Below are positions 1 through 7,253 of a stretch of DNA of 22,080 nt, piece by piece; positions within the stretch are counted from its first letter, which is position 1; each line of letters starts with the position of its first letter. The DNA is from Iamia sp052038315 (GTDB lineage: Bacteria > Actinomycetota > Acidimicrobiia > Acidimicrobiales > Iamiaceae): contig JBQGCF010000375.1 of assembly GCA_052038315.1 (NCBI GenBank), positions 1 through 22,080 of the forward strand, in the 5' to 3' direction. The notes below the pieces were generated by a model. The model saw only the letters and a program-made list of their open reading frames with translations, was not told the origin of the DNA and made no database searches. The position numbers were made by a program, and so were the translations under genes.

Positions 1-678
1 GCCGTCGACGTCCTCGGCGGTGACCTCGACCGTGAGCGTGTAGGCGCCCGGCTCGGTGAAGACCCAGCCCAGGTGCGAGTGGGTCGACGTCCGCAGCGTG
101 AGCGTGTCGGGCAGCCCGTCGCCGCTGTCCCAGACCGGGACCGGGAAGCCGAACAGGTCGGTGTCGAACAGCCGGGCCACGCCGGGACCGGCGACGGCCG
201 TCAGGTCGACGTGGATCTCGTCGTCGACGACCGAGCCGACGGGGACGCCGCCGGTCTCGAACCCCGGCCACAGCAACCCCGGCTGCTGGACCTGGTCGAG
301 CAGCCACACCCGGGAGCCGGGCGGGCCGGTGACGGCGTAGACGCTCGGGTCGAGGTCCTCCGGCACCACCAGCTCGGCCGACGGCAGGACCTGCAGGAGC
401 ACCTCCTCCGGGTCCCGGTACTCGACGGTCGGCTCCATCGTGTCGTCCTTGACCCCGACCTCGAAGGCGCCGTCGACGAGGTGGACGGAGACGGCGTCGG
501 TGTGACCGGCGAAGAGGACGGTCGGCCCGCCGGTGACGGCGACGGGGCCGTCGGCGGCCGAGGCCGGAGCGGTGGAGCCGATCCCCCCGAGCGCCACGGC
601 CACCGCGGCCGCCGCCACCCCGGCCCGGGCCACCGCCGTCCGGCGCCGCCACGGGGTGCGTCCCCCCGGGCGGCTCAT
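1..678 (-). CDS. Secreted choice-of-anchor M (anchored-repeat) surface protein, C-terminus cut by window start
   Basis: The minus-strand frame is open from the ATG at 678 to the window edge, giving 226 visible residues. An Arg-rich start and a hydrophobic stretch (about residues 16-34) ending near APASAA form a signal peptide. One complete-looking anchored-repeat surface domain follows from about residue 50: GHTD at 59-62, QVQQPG at 129-134, WPGF at 137-140, and HSHLGWVFTEPG at about 200-211. These match motifs in the neighbouring operon proteins. The ATG overlaps the upstream stop in an ATGA, and no clear Shine-Dalgarno is seen, so translational coupling is likely. The role, surface metal handling beside the ABC importer, is inferred from context. 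The anchor, if any, lies outside the window. Confidence 0.88.
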   Translation of the reverse strand, partial: MSRPGGRTPWRRRTAVARAGVAAAAVAVALGGIGSTAPASAADGPVAVTGGPTVLFAGHTDAVSVHLVDGAFEVGVKDDTMEPTVEYRDPEEVLLQVLPSAELVVPEDLDPSVYAVTGPPGSRVWLLDQVQQPGLLWPGFETGGVPVGSVVDDEIHVDLTAVAGPGVARLFDTDLFGFPVPVWDSGDGLPDTLTLRTSTHSHLGWVFTEPGAYTLTVEVTAEDVDG

Positions 679-2261
679 GCCGGGCAGCCGGCGATGACGA
701 CGGCGGCGCGGAGGACGGACGGGTTGAGGGCGCTGCCCCGGTAGACGGCGACGAGGGCGTCGCGCTGGGCGGTGGGGAGGGCGGGGCCGCCGCACGAGTC
801 GGTGGCGGCGAGGGCCACGGCCGTGCGGGAGACCTCCATCGTCCGGAGGAACACGCCGCTGACCCGGCCGCGGGTGGCGGCGGTGGAGCCACCGGCCTCG
901 ACCTCGCCCGTCCAGTAGTCGTGGCCGCCGCCGTCGGGCGCCCGGTCGAGGAGCCGCTCGTAGGTGTAGGCGACCCAGCCCCGGGCGGTGCCGTCGCCGT
1001 TGGCCCACGCCTCGGGGGAGGCGAACAGCTGGGTGACGAGGACGTCGGGCCGGCGGGAGGCCTGGAGCCGATCGGTCCAGTAGGTGAGGCCGCCGGGCTC
1101 GGGGGCCCGGTCGAGGGCGGTGTCGTAGGCCCAGCGGACGACCTGGGCGTAGCCCTCCCGGGTGCGGGCCAGGCTCTCGGCGAGGTGGGCCGGGTCGCCG
1201 CCGGCGTCGAGGCGACCGACCCAGTAGTCGAGGTCGCCCTGGCTCGGCGCCCGGTCGAGGACGACCCGGTAGAGCTCGCGCACGAGGTGCTCGGTCTCGC
1301 TGGGGGCGGCGACGGCGAGGGTGACGGGGGCGGACTCGGCGACCACGGCGTGGCCGGCGCCGTACAACCGGACCTGGTACTCGCAGCCGTCCAGGTCCTC
1401 CGCCGCGGTGAAGGCATACGTCCCCCCACCGACACCCGGCACGATCGACCACTCCGTCGCCCCCGCACAGCGCGTGAACCAGTGGTAGTGGTCCAGACCC
1501 GTCTCGGGGTCCTGCACCGCCGTCAACGTCACCTCGTCCCCCGCGTCGTAGGACGCCGCCATCCCCGAGATCGACAGGTCGGTCACCGGGTCACCGACCC
1601 GGAACGTGTGGTCGACCAGGCCGGTGGTGACGGCGCCGCCGCCGGCCAGCTGGCCGGTCACCTCGAAGGTGAGGGTGTAGGTGCCCTCGGCGAGGAAGGC
1701 CCAGTTGGCGTGGACGTGGCTGCCGACCGCCTCGACCCGGGTGTCGGGCAGGCCGTCCCTCGTGTTGAACCGCACCAGCGGGTCGCCGAAGGCGCTGCTG
1801 GCGAAGACGACGACGTCCCCGGGCCCGTCGACCTCGCGGAGCACGATGCTCACCTGGTCGCCGGTCAGGGCGCCGGCCGGCAGCTCCTCGGTGCTCCAGC
1901 CCGCCCAGACGATCCCGGCCTGCTGGACCTCGGGGATCAGCCAGATCGGCGTCCCGGCCGGACCGAGGAGGCTGGTGTAGCGGGGATCGTCGGGGACGGC
2001 GGCCTCGGCCTCGGGCACGACGTGGAACAGCACCTCGGACGGGTCGCGGCGGACCGGTGCCTCACCGGTGTCGTCCCTGACCTCCAGCACGAGCGACGAG
2101 TCCTCGAGACGGGGGGACAGCGCGTCGACGTGGCCGTCGTCGAGCACGACGCGCTCGGCCGCCGAGGCGACGCCGGGCGCCGCCAGGGCGAGCGTGGCCG
2201 TGACGGCCACGACGAGGGCGGCGAGCAGCCCGGCGGGGCGCCGGGTCCGGTGGTGGGACAT
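675..2261 (-). CDS. Secreted anchored-repeat protein with Ig-like region and C-terminal DUF4214 repeats
   Basis: This is a 528-residue protein. The ATG at 2261 is chosen because AGGAG (2269-2273) lies seven bases upstream and the next residues form a signal peptide (to about AxA-S-A-A, residues 30-36). Residues about 38-223 are a choice-of-anchor M domain: DGHVD 42-46, PEVQQAG 110-116, WAGWSTEE 119-126, VDGPG 144-148, HVHANWAF 182-189. Residues about 225-317 look like an Ig-type beta domain with a Cys pair. Residues about 322-480 hold three DUF4214-like units with the signature LDRAP-x(3-5)-G/D-x-x-YW (near 335, 383, 438). No sorting motif or terminal membrane helix is present, so the DUF4214 part may replace the anchor; this is inference. 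It sits 50 bases downstream of the wall protein in the same operon. The middle section shows an altered codon choice. Confidence 0.88.
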   Translation of the reverse strand: MSHHRTRRPAGLLAALVVAVTATLALAAPGVASAAERVVLDDGHVDALSPRLEDSSLVLEVRDDTGEAPVRRDPSEVLFHVVPEAEAAVPDDPRYTSLLGPAGTPIWLIPEVQQAGIVWAGWSTEELPAGALTGDQVSIVLREVDGPGDVVVFASSAFGDPLVRFNTRDGLPDTRVEAVGSHVHANWAFLAEGTYTLTFEVTGQLAGGGAVTTGLVDHTFRVGDPVTDLSISGMAASYDAGDEVTLTAVQDPETGLDHYHWFTRCAGATEWSIVPGVGGGTYAFTAAEDLDGCEYQVRLYGAGHAVVAESAPVTLAVAAPSETEHLVRELYRVVLDRAPSQGDLDYWVGRLDAGGDPAHLAESLARTREGYAQVVRWAYDTALDRAPEPGGLTYWTDRLQASRRPDVLVTQLFASPEAWANGDGTARGWVAYTYERLLDRAPDGGGHDYWTGEVEAGGSTAATRGRVSGVFLRTMEVSRTAVALAATDSCGGPALPTAQRDALVAVYRGSALNPSVLRAAVVIAGCPA

Positions 2262-2311
2262 GGGTGATCTCCTGGAGGTGGGGTTGTCGGATCGGAGGGT
2301 TCGGCCGGGGC

Positions 2312-4654
2312 TCATGCCGCCGACCGGCGGTGGCGCCGGGTGGCGGCCACGGCGACGGTGCCGGCGACGAGGAGGACGGCGGCGAGGCGCAGCGGGGTCG
2401 TGACGTCGGTGCCGGTCCGGGCGATGCGGGGGCAGCCGTCGGCGCCGGTCACGACGACGGCCGCCACCGGCCGGGGTGCCGCCACCGGCCGGGCGGGGGC
2501 GAGGGCGGCCGGGTCGGTGTCGCCGACGGCGATGAGGACGGTCCGGGTGTCGCTGGCGGTCGCCCCGCTCGCCAGGGTGGCGGTGTGGGTGAAGGTCACC
2601 CGGTAGGCGCCCTCGGCGGTGAAGGCCCAGTTGCCGTGGGCGTGGGTGCCGAGGGCGATCCGGTGGCTGTCGCCCACCCCGTCGTGGCTGTCGAGGAGGA
2701 CCTGCGGTGCGCCGAAGGCGTCGTACTCGAACACGGCCATGGCGCCGGGCCCGTCGACCGCGTCGAGGGTCCAGGTGACCGGGCCCTCGACCTCGGAGGC
2801 CGACAGCTCCTCGGTGTTCCAGCCCAGCCACAGCAGCCCGGCCTGCTGGGTCTGGGGGATCTGCCAGATGGGCGTGCCGGCCGGACCGAGGAAGTCGAAG
2901 CCGTCGTCGGGCACGACCGTGGCCCCGGCCGCGGTCAGGTGGAGGACGGTGGCGGCCGGGTCGCGCCACTCGGTCCGGCCGGCGACGGTGCCGTCCTTGA
3001 TCCGCGAGCGGAGGACGCCGTCCTCGAGCCGCACGGCGTAGTCGACGTGCCCGTCGGCGAGCACGACCGGCGCCGCGGCCGTCTCCGGTGCGACGGTGGT
3101 GGCAGCCGCCGTGGTGGCCGGAAGGGACACCGGAACGCACTCGCGGACGGACGGCCCGGGGCCGCCTCCGCCCGTCGGGGCGGACCGCGGGGCGGGCGTC
3201 GGGGCGGGAGCGTCGGTGCCGGTGTCGTCGACCTCGCCCCCGTCGCCGCCGCCCGGCGGGGGGACCTCGCCGCCGGGGCAGAGGCCGGCCAGGTCGACCG
3301 GCCCGACCGCCACCGGCACGGTGCCCTCGCTCGTCAGGACCCGGCCGTCCCGGGCGGTGGCCCGGTGGGAGAAGGTCAGGGCGTAGATGCCGGGCTCGGT
3401 GAACACCCAGGCGCCGTGGGCGTGGGTCGGGGTGGCGATGGCCAGGCCCTGCGGGAGGGCGTCGTCGGAGTCGAAGACGACGTCGACCTGACCGAGGGCG
3501 CCGAGCTCGTAGACGGCGAGGCTGCCGGGCCCGTCGACGGCCTCCAGCGACCACGTCACCGGACCGGACAGCTGCCCGTAGTCGACGGCCTCGGTGTTCC
3601 ACCCGGGCCACAGGATCCCGGGCTGCTGGGTCTGGGGCAGGAGCCAGATCTCGTCGCCCGGCGAGCCGAGGAAGCCGTAGGCGCCGTCGTCGGGGACCTC
3701 GGTGCGGGCCTCGTCGGTGACGTGCAGGCCCACGCTCCCCAGGTCCCGCCACACCAGCGCCGACGGTCCCTGCGTCGTGTCCTTGACCTGCGTCCGCAGG
3801 CTGCCGTCGACCAGCCGGGCGGCGATGTCGATGTGGCCGTCGGCGAGCACGGCGTCGAGCCCGGTGCACGCGCGGGCCGGCGTGGTCGACGGGGGGACGG
3901 TCGTCGAGGTCGAGGTCGTCGACGGGGTGGTCGTCGGCGACGTGGTCGTGGTGGTGCTCGACGAGGTCGGGCTGGTGGTCGCCGTCGTGGGCTCGTGGGG
4001 CACGTCGCCCACGACGAAGGCGTAGGTCACCGGCCCGGAGGTGATCGGCGTGCCGTCGACGGCGGCGGTGACCTCGAAGGTGAGCGAGTACGAGCCGAGG
4101 GCACCGAAGGCCCAGCTGGCGTGGACGTGGGCGCCGACCGCCTGGTCCAGGACCATGGTGGGATCGGCCGAGCTGAAGATCCGGCGGGGCCCGGCGGTGG
4201 CGGACTGGAAGACCTCGACCGGGCCCGGGCCGGTGACGGCGGTGAGGGCGATGGCGACCTCGTCGCCGTCGAGCACGCCGGCCGGGATCTCCTCGGTGTC
4301 CCAGCCCGGCCAGACGACGCGGGGGTTCTGCACCTGCGGTGCCACCCACGTCGTCGCCCCCGGTGCCCCGAGGAAGGCGTAGCGGGGATCGGCCGGGACG
4401 GTCAGGCGGGTGTCGGCGGTGTCGACGACCCGGTAGACGAGGTCGGCCGGGTCGGCGATCTCGTAGGCCCCGGCACCGCCGATGCGGGCGGCCACGTCGA
4501 GGGCGCCGTCGGCGTAGGTGACGTGCAGGACGTCGCTGTGCTCGACGGCCAGCACCCGGCGGTCGTCGGCCGATCCGGCGACGGCGACGCCGAGGGCCAC
4601 GGCGAGGACGAGGACGACGCCGAGCAGGGCGCGGGAGGGACGGCGGAGCGGCAC
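2312..4654 (-). CDS. Wall-anchored triple-repeat surface protein of anchored-repeat ABC transporter locus
   Basis: This is a 780-residue protein starting at GTG 4654. A hydrophobic segment at residues 10-27 is the signal peptide. Three anchored-repeat domains occupy about 35-217, 268-450 and 530-711. Domains 2 and 3 carry DGHxD, PQTQQ, GWNTE, VDGPG and THAHGxW motifs. Domain 1 is more divergent: HSD replaces GHxD, while HVHASWAF is kept. A Thr/Ser-rich spacer (about 222-258) and a Pro/Gly-rich linker (about 456-505) separate the domains, as expected for a stalk crossing the wall. The C-terminus is IARTG (744-748), a hydrophobic helix (about 752-772) and a basic tail, the layout of an LAxTG/LPxTG-type sorting signal. 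The family matches the wall protein known beside this transporter type. Binding and passing metal inward is inference. Confidence 0.9.
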   Translation of the reverse strand: MPLRRPSRALLGVVLVLAVALGVAVAGSADDRRVLAVEHSDVLHVTYADGALDVAARIGGAGAYEIADPADLVYRVVDTADTRLTVPADPRYAFLGAPGATTWVAPQVQNPRVVWPGWDTEEIPAGVLDGDEVAIALTAVTGPGPVEVFQSATAGPRRIFSSADPTMVLDQAVGAHVHASWAFGALGSYSLTFEVTAAVDGTPITSGPVTYAFVVGDVPHEPTTATTSPTSSSTTTTTSPTTTPSTTSTSTTVPPSTTPARACTGLDAVLADGHIDIAARLVDGSLRTQVKDTTQGPSALVWRDLGSVGLHVTDEARTEVPDDGAYGFLGSPGDEIWLLPQTQQPGILWPGWNTEAVDYGQLSGPVTWSLEAVDGPGSLAVYELGALGQVDVVFDSDDALPQGLAIATPTHAHGAWVFTEPGIYALTFSHRATARDGRVLTSEGTVPVAVGPVDLAGLCPGGEVPPPGGGDGGEVDDTGTDAPAPTPAPRSAPTGGGGPGPSVRECVPVSLPATTAAATTVAPETAAAPVVLADGHVDYAVRLEDGVLRSRIKDGTVAGRTEWRDPAATVLHLTAAGATVVPDDGFDFLGPAGTPIWQIPQTQQAGLLWLGWNTEELSASEVEGPVTWTLDAVDGPGAMAVFEYDAFGAPQVLLDSHDGVGDSHRIALGTHAHGNWAFTAEGAYRVTFTHTATLASGATASDTRTVLIAVGDTDPAALAPARPVAAPRPVAAVVVTGADGCPRIARTGTDVTTPLRLAAVLLVAGTVAVAATRRHRRSAA

Positions 4655-4672
4655 CCGCCGAGCATCGCGCTT

Positions 4673-5569
4673 TTAGGAATGATTCTCAAACTCGTCTAAG
4701 CGGACGGACCGGCGGACGGATCGACGCACCACTCGGGCGACCCTCCCGTGCCGGGGCGCGAGCAGCCAGGCGAGGAGGAAGACGCCGGTGAGGACGAGGA
4801 CGATCGTCCCCCCGACCGGCAGGTCGTGGCTCCACGACAGGTACAGCCCGACGGTCGCACCGACGGCGCCGATCGTCGGGGAGATCACCATCATCCAGCC
4901 CAGCCGATCGGTCAGGAGGCGGGCGGTGGCGGCCGGGGTGACGAGGAGGGCCAGGACGAGCACGTTGCCGATCGTCTGCAGCGAGATGACCACGGCGAGG
5001 GTGACCCCGACGTACAGCACCAGGTCGAGGGCGAAGACCCGCAGTCCCATGGCCCGGGCCATCTCGCGGTCGATCGAGACGGCGACCAGCTCCTTCTGCA
5101 GCCCGAGGAGCACGGCGAGGATGCCCAGCCCGGTGAGCCCGACGACGAGGAGGTCCTCGTCGGGGATCCCGGTGATCGAGCCGAACAGGAACTGCTGGAG
5201 CGACCCCGAGTAGCCCGGCGCCTGCGAGATGACGACGATGCCGAGGGCGAAGGAGCCGACGAAGAAGACGCCGATGACGGAGTCCTCCTTGATCCGGCGG
5301 TCCTGCGAGAAGACGGCGACGAGGAGGGCCGTGGCCACGCCGGCCACCGCGCCGCCGAGGACGAGGCTGCCTTGGACGACGAAGGCGATGGCCAGCCCGG
5401 GGAACACGGCGTGGGCCACCGCGTCGCCGATGAAGGCCATGCCCCGCAGCACGACGTGGCAGCCGATCACGCCGCAGACGATCGAGGACATGACGGCGAC
5501 TGCGAGCGCCTTCGGGAGGAAGGCCAGGTCGGGGTTGAACAGGTCGGTGAGGAAGTCCTGGATCGGCAC
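4673..5569 (-). CDS. Metal ABC transporter permease, ABC-3 (ZnuB/MntB-like) family, anchored-repeat type
   Basis: This is a 298-residue integral membrane protein, the usual length for the family. It has multiple hydrophobic segments (for example about 19-45, 52-86, 98-114, 131-156, 177-215, 223-247, 252-270) and the family pattern GMAFIGDAVAHAVFPGLAIA at about residues 43-62, which contains the typical permease-ATPase contact region. Its role is to form the membrane channel for Zn/Mn-type ions delivered by the lipoprotein encoded upstream. The GTG start at 5569 directly abuts the TAG of the ATPase gene (5570-5572), so the two are translated as a unit. The last codons overlap a Fur/Zur-like operator. 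Substrate identity rests on the binding protein, not on this subunit. Confidence 0.93.
   Translation of the reverse strand: MPIQDFLTDLFNPDLAFLPKALAVAVMSSIVCGVIGCHVVLRGMAFIGDAVAHAVFPGLAIAFVVQGSLVLGGAVAGVATALLVAVFSQDRRIKEDSVIGVFFVGSFALGIVVISQAPGYSGSLQQFLFGSITGIPDEDLLVVGLTGLGILAVLLGLQKELVAVSIDREMARAMGLRVFALDLVLYVGVTLAVVISLQTIGNVLVLALLVTPAATARLLTDRLGWMMVISPTIGAVGATVGLYLSWSHDLPVGGTIVLVLTGVFLLAWLLAPRHGRVARVVRRSVRRSVRLDEFENHS
4674..4688 (-). promoter_or_regulatory. Fur/Zur-like 7-1-7 operator candidate inside the permease stop region
   Basis: On the minus strand the site reads TGAGAATCATTCCTA, an inverted repeat with a GAAT-C-ATTC core; the two heptamers agree at five of seven positions. It resembles the Fur-superfamily 7-1-7 layout (TGATAATNATTATCA) at about 10 of 14 defined positions. 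It encodes the last permease codons and its stop, and ends 19 bases before the GTG of the wall protein. It could give that gene separate metal-responsive control within the operon. No protein-binding evidence is available. Confidence 0.45.
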
Positions 5570-6292
5570 CTACGCCACCTGGAGGATCTTGAGCAGCGGG
5601 CTCGTCGGGCCGACGCGGAAGGTCCGCATCCACGGCTCCGGGTCGCGCAGCTCGTCCGGCGGGCCCTGGGCGACCACCGTCCGGTCGAGCAGCACGAGCC
5701 GGGTGCACGTCGCCAGCGCGCCGAGCAGGTCGTGGGTCGTCATCAGCACCGCGGTGCCGTCGGTGGCGAGCGAGCCGAACAGGTCGGCAAGCAGCTCCTG
5801 GGTCGGCATGTCGAGGGCGGTGTAGGGCTCGTCGAGCAGGAGGGCGGCGGGCCGGACGGCGAGGGCCCGGGCCACCAGCACCCGCTGGCGCTGGCCGCCG
5901 GACAGCTCGCCGACCGGGCGCCGGCGCAGGTCGGCCAGGTGGACCCGCTCGAGGGCGGCGGCCACGGCCCGCCAGTCCTCGACGCCGGGCCGGCGGCCGA
6001 GCCCGAGCAGCCCGGTGCGGCCGGTCAGGACCATCTGCTCGACCGTGACCGGGAAGTCCCAGGCCACCTCGTGGCGCTGGGGGACGTAGCCGGTGGCGTC
6101 CCGGTCGATCGCCACCGTGCCGGCGCTCGGGCGGGCCAGGCCGAGCAGGGCCCGCAGGAGCGTCGTCTTGCCGGCGCCGTTCGGTCCCACCAGGCCGACC
6201 AGCTCGCCGGCCGCCACGGCGAGGTCGACGTCGTGGAGGACGGGCCGGCCCCCGAGGCGCACGGCCAGCCCGGTGACGGCGACGGTGGTCAC
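5570..6292 (-). CDS. Metal ABC transporter ATP-binding protein, anchored-repeat type
   Basis: This is a 240-residue nucleotide-binding subunit with all canonical motifs: Walker A GPNGAGKT (36-43), Q-loop PQ (71-72), signature LSGGQRQR (130-137), Walker B LLLDEP (151-156) and H-loop His187 in MTTHD. It resembles the Zn/Mn importer ATPases (ZnuC/MntB type) and powers the adjacent permease on the cytoplasmic face. The start is the GTG at 6292, overlapping the upstream TGA as GTGA. Starting further upstream would read through the membrane anchor of the preceding gene in another frame, giving a compositionally odd Arg/Pro-rich extension, so it is rejected. The C-terminal 20 residues (RVGPTSPLLKILQVA) extend slightly past the core domain. 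Confidence 0.94.
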   Translation of the reverse strand: MTTVAVTGLAVRLGGRPVLHDVDLAVAAGELVGLVGPNGAGKTTLLRALLGLARPSAGTVAIDRDATGYVPQRHEVAWDFPVTVEQMVLTGRTGLLGLGRRPGVEDWRAVAAALERVHLADLRRRPVGELSGGQRQRVLVARALAVRPAALLLDEPYTALDMPTQELLADLFGSLATDGTAVLMTTHDLLGALATCTRLVLLDRTVVAQGPPDELRDPEPWMRTFRVGPTSPLLKILQVA

Positions 6293-7239
6293 GACCCCTC
6301 CGCCGCGGCGCGGCGCTGGGCCCGGGCGCCCCGCACGCCGAGCGTCACCGCCACCGCGGCCAGCACCACCGCGGCCCCGACGGCGAGGGCCACGAGGCCG
6401 AGGGGCAGGCCGTCGTCCCCCTCGGCGGCACCGGTGGCCGGGGCCGCAGCGCCCCCGTCCGTGCCGGCGTCGGGGTCGGCGGGGGGCTCGGCCACCGGTC
6501 CGGCGAAGGTGGCGGCCCGGGCGTCGTCGGGGTCGGTGGCGTCGCCGACGGCGAAGCGGACCGTGCGGGTGGCGGTGACGCTCTCGCCCGAGATCAGGTC
6601 GGCCGCCACCTCGACCTGGAGCAGGTAGACCCCGGGCTCGCTGAACACCCAGCTGGCGTGGGTGTGGGTGTTGAGCTCGACCCACACCGGCTGGGCCTCG
6701 TCGGCCTCCGAGCTCCACAGCACGTCGGGCGGCTCGAGGTTGCCGGCCTGCAGGTACATGGTGACGGTGCCGGGGCCGTCGACCCCGAGCAGGCTCATCG
6801 TCACGCCCCGGTCGACCTGCTCGAGCACCTCCGGGTCCTGGGTGTTCCAGCCCAGCCAGACCACGTCGGGGGCCTGGGTCTGGGGGACGACGTGGACCTC
6901 GGTGCCCGGGTCGAGGCCGAGGAAGTCGTAGTTCGGGTCGTCGGGGACGGGCAGCAGGGCGGTGTCGCGCACCTGGAGCACGGCGTCGTCCGTCGACCGC
7001 CACACCGAGGGCTCGGCGGCGTCGTCGTGGACCATCAGGGTCCACTCGCCGTCGACGAACCGGGGCCCCATGTCGACGTGGCCGAGGTCGAGGTCGGCGG
7101 GACCGTCGGCCGTCGCCTGGCCCGCCTCGATCGTCTGGTCGAGGGCGGGGTCGGGCTCGGTCGCCTCCTGCGCCCCCGCCGGGGCCACGAGGGCCAGGGC
7201 GAGGAGGGCGGCGAGGACGGGGGTGCGGGCGCGGCGCAT
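6289..7239 (-). CDS. Membrane-anchored single-domain anchored-repeat surface protein
   Basis: This is a 316-residue protein. The ATG at 7239 follows AGGAG (7245-7249) by five bases and opens a signal peptide (residues 1-23, ending AGA). One choice-of-anchor M domain spans about 50-232: LGHVDMG 52-58, PQTQAP 119-124, WLGWNT 128-133, VDGPG 153-157, THTHASWVFSEPG 191-203. An Ala/Pro/Asp-rich linker (about 245-276), a membrane helix (about 279-303) and a basic tail follow. No LPxTG-like motif is present, so it should sit in the cytoplasmic membrane facing out, close to the importer. It lies 14 bases after the binding-protein gene and overlaps the ATPase start by four bases. Acting as the last surface partner before the importer is inference. 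Confidence 0.9.
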   Translation of the reverse strand: MRRARTPVLAALLALALVAPAGAQEATEPDPALDQTIEAGQATADGPADLDLGHVDMGPRFVDGEWTLMVHDDAAEPSVWRSTDDAVLQVRDTALLPVPDDPNYDFLGLDPGTEVHVVPQTQAPDVVWLGWNTQDPEVLEQVDRGVTMSLLGVDGPGTVTMYLQAGNLEPPDVLWSSEADEAQPVWVELNTHTHASWVFSEPGVYLLQVEVAADLISGESVTATRTVRFAVGDATDPDDARAATFAGPVAEPPADPDAGTDGGAAAPATGAAEGDDGLPLGLVALAVGAAVVLAAVAVTLGVRGARAQRRAAAEGS

Positions 7240-7253
7240 CGGGGCTCCTGGGC

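Noticed and set aside
2262..4349. An upstream extension of the DUF4214 protein frame into the wall-protein gene.
   Set aside because: The extension is Arg/Pro-rich and out of frame with the three clear domains there. A signal peptide and AGGAG fix the start at 2261.
2312..4654. Triple repeat in the wall protein as recent DNA duplication.
   Set aside because: The copies share protein motifs but differ widely in sequence and linkers, so duplication is old and not a DNA repeat.
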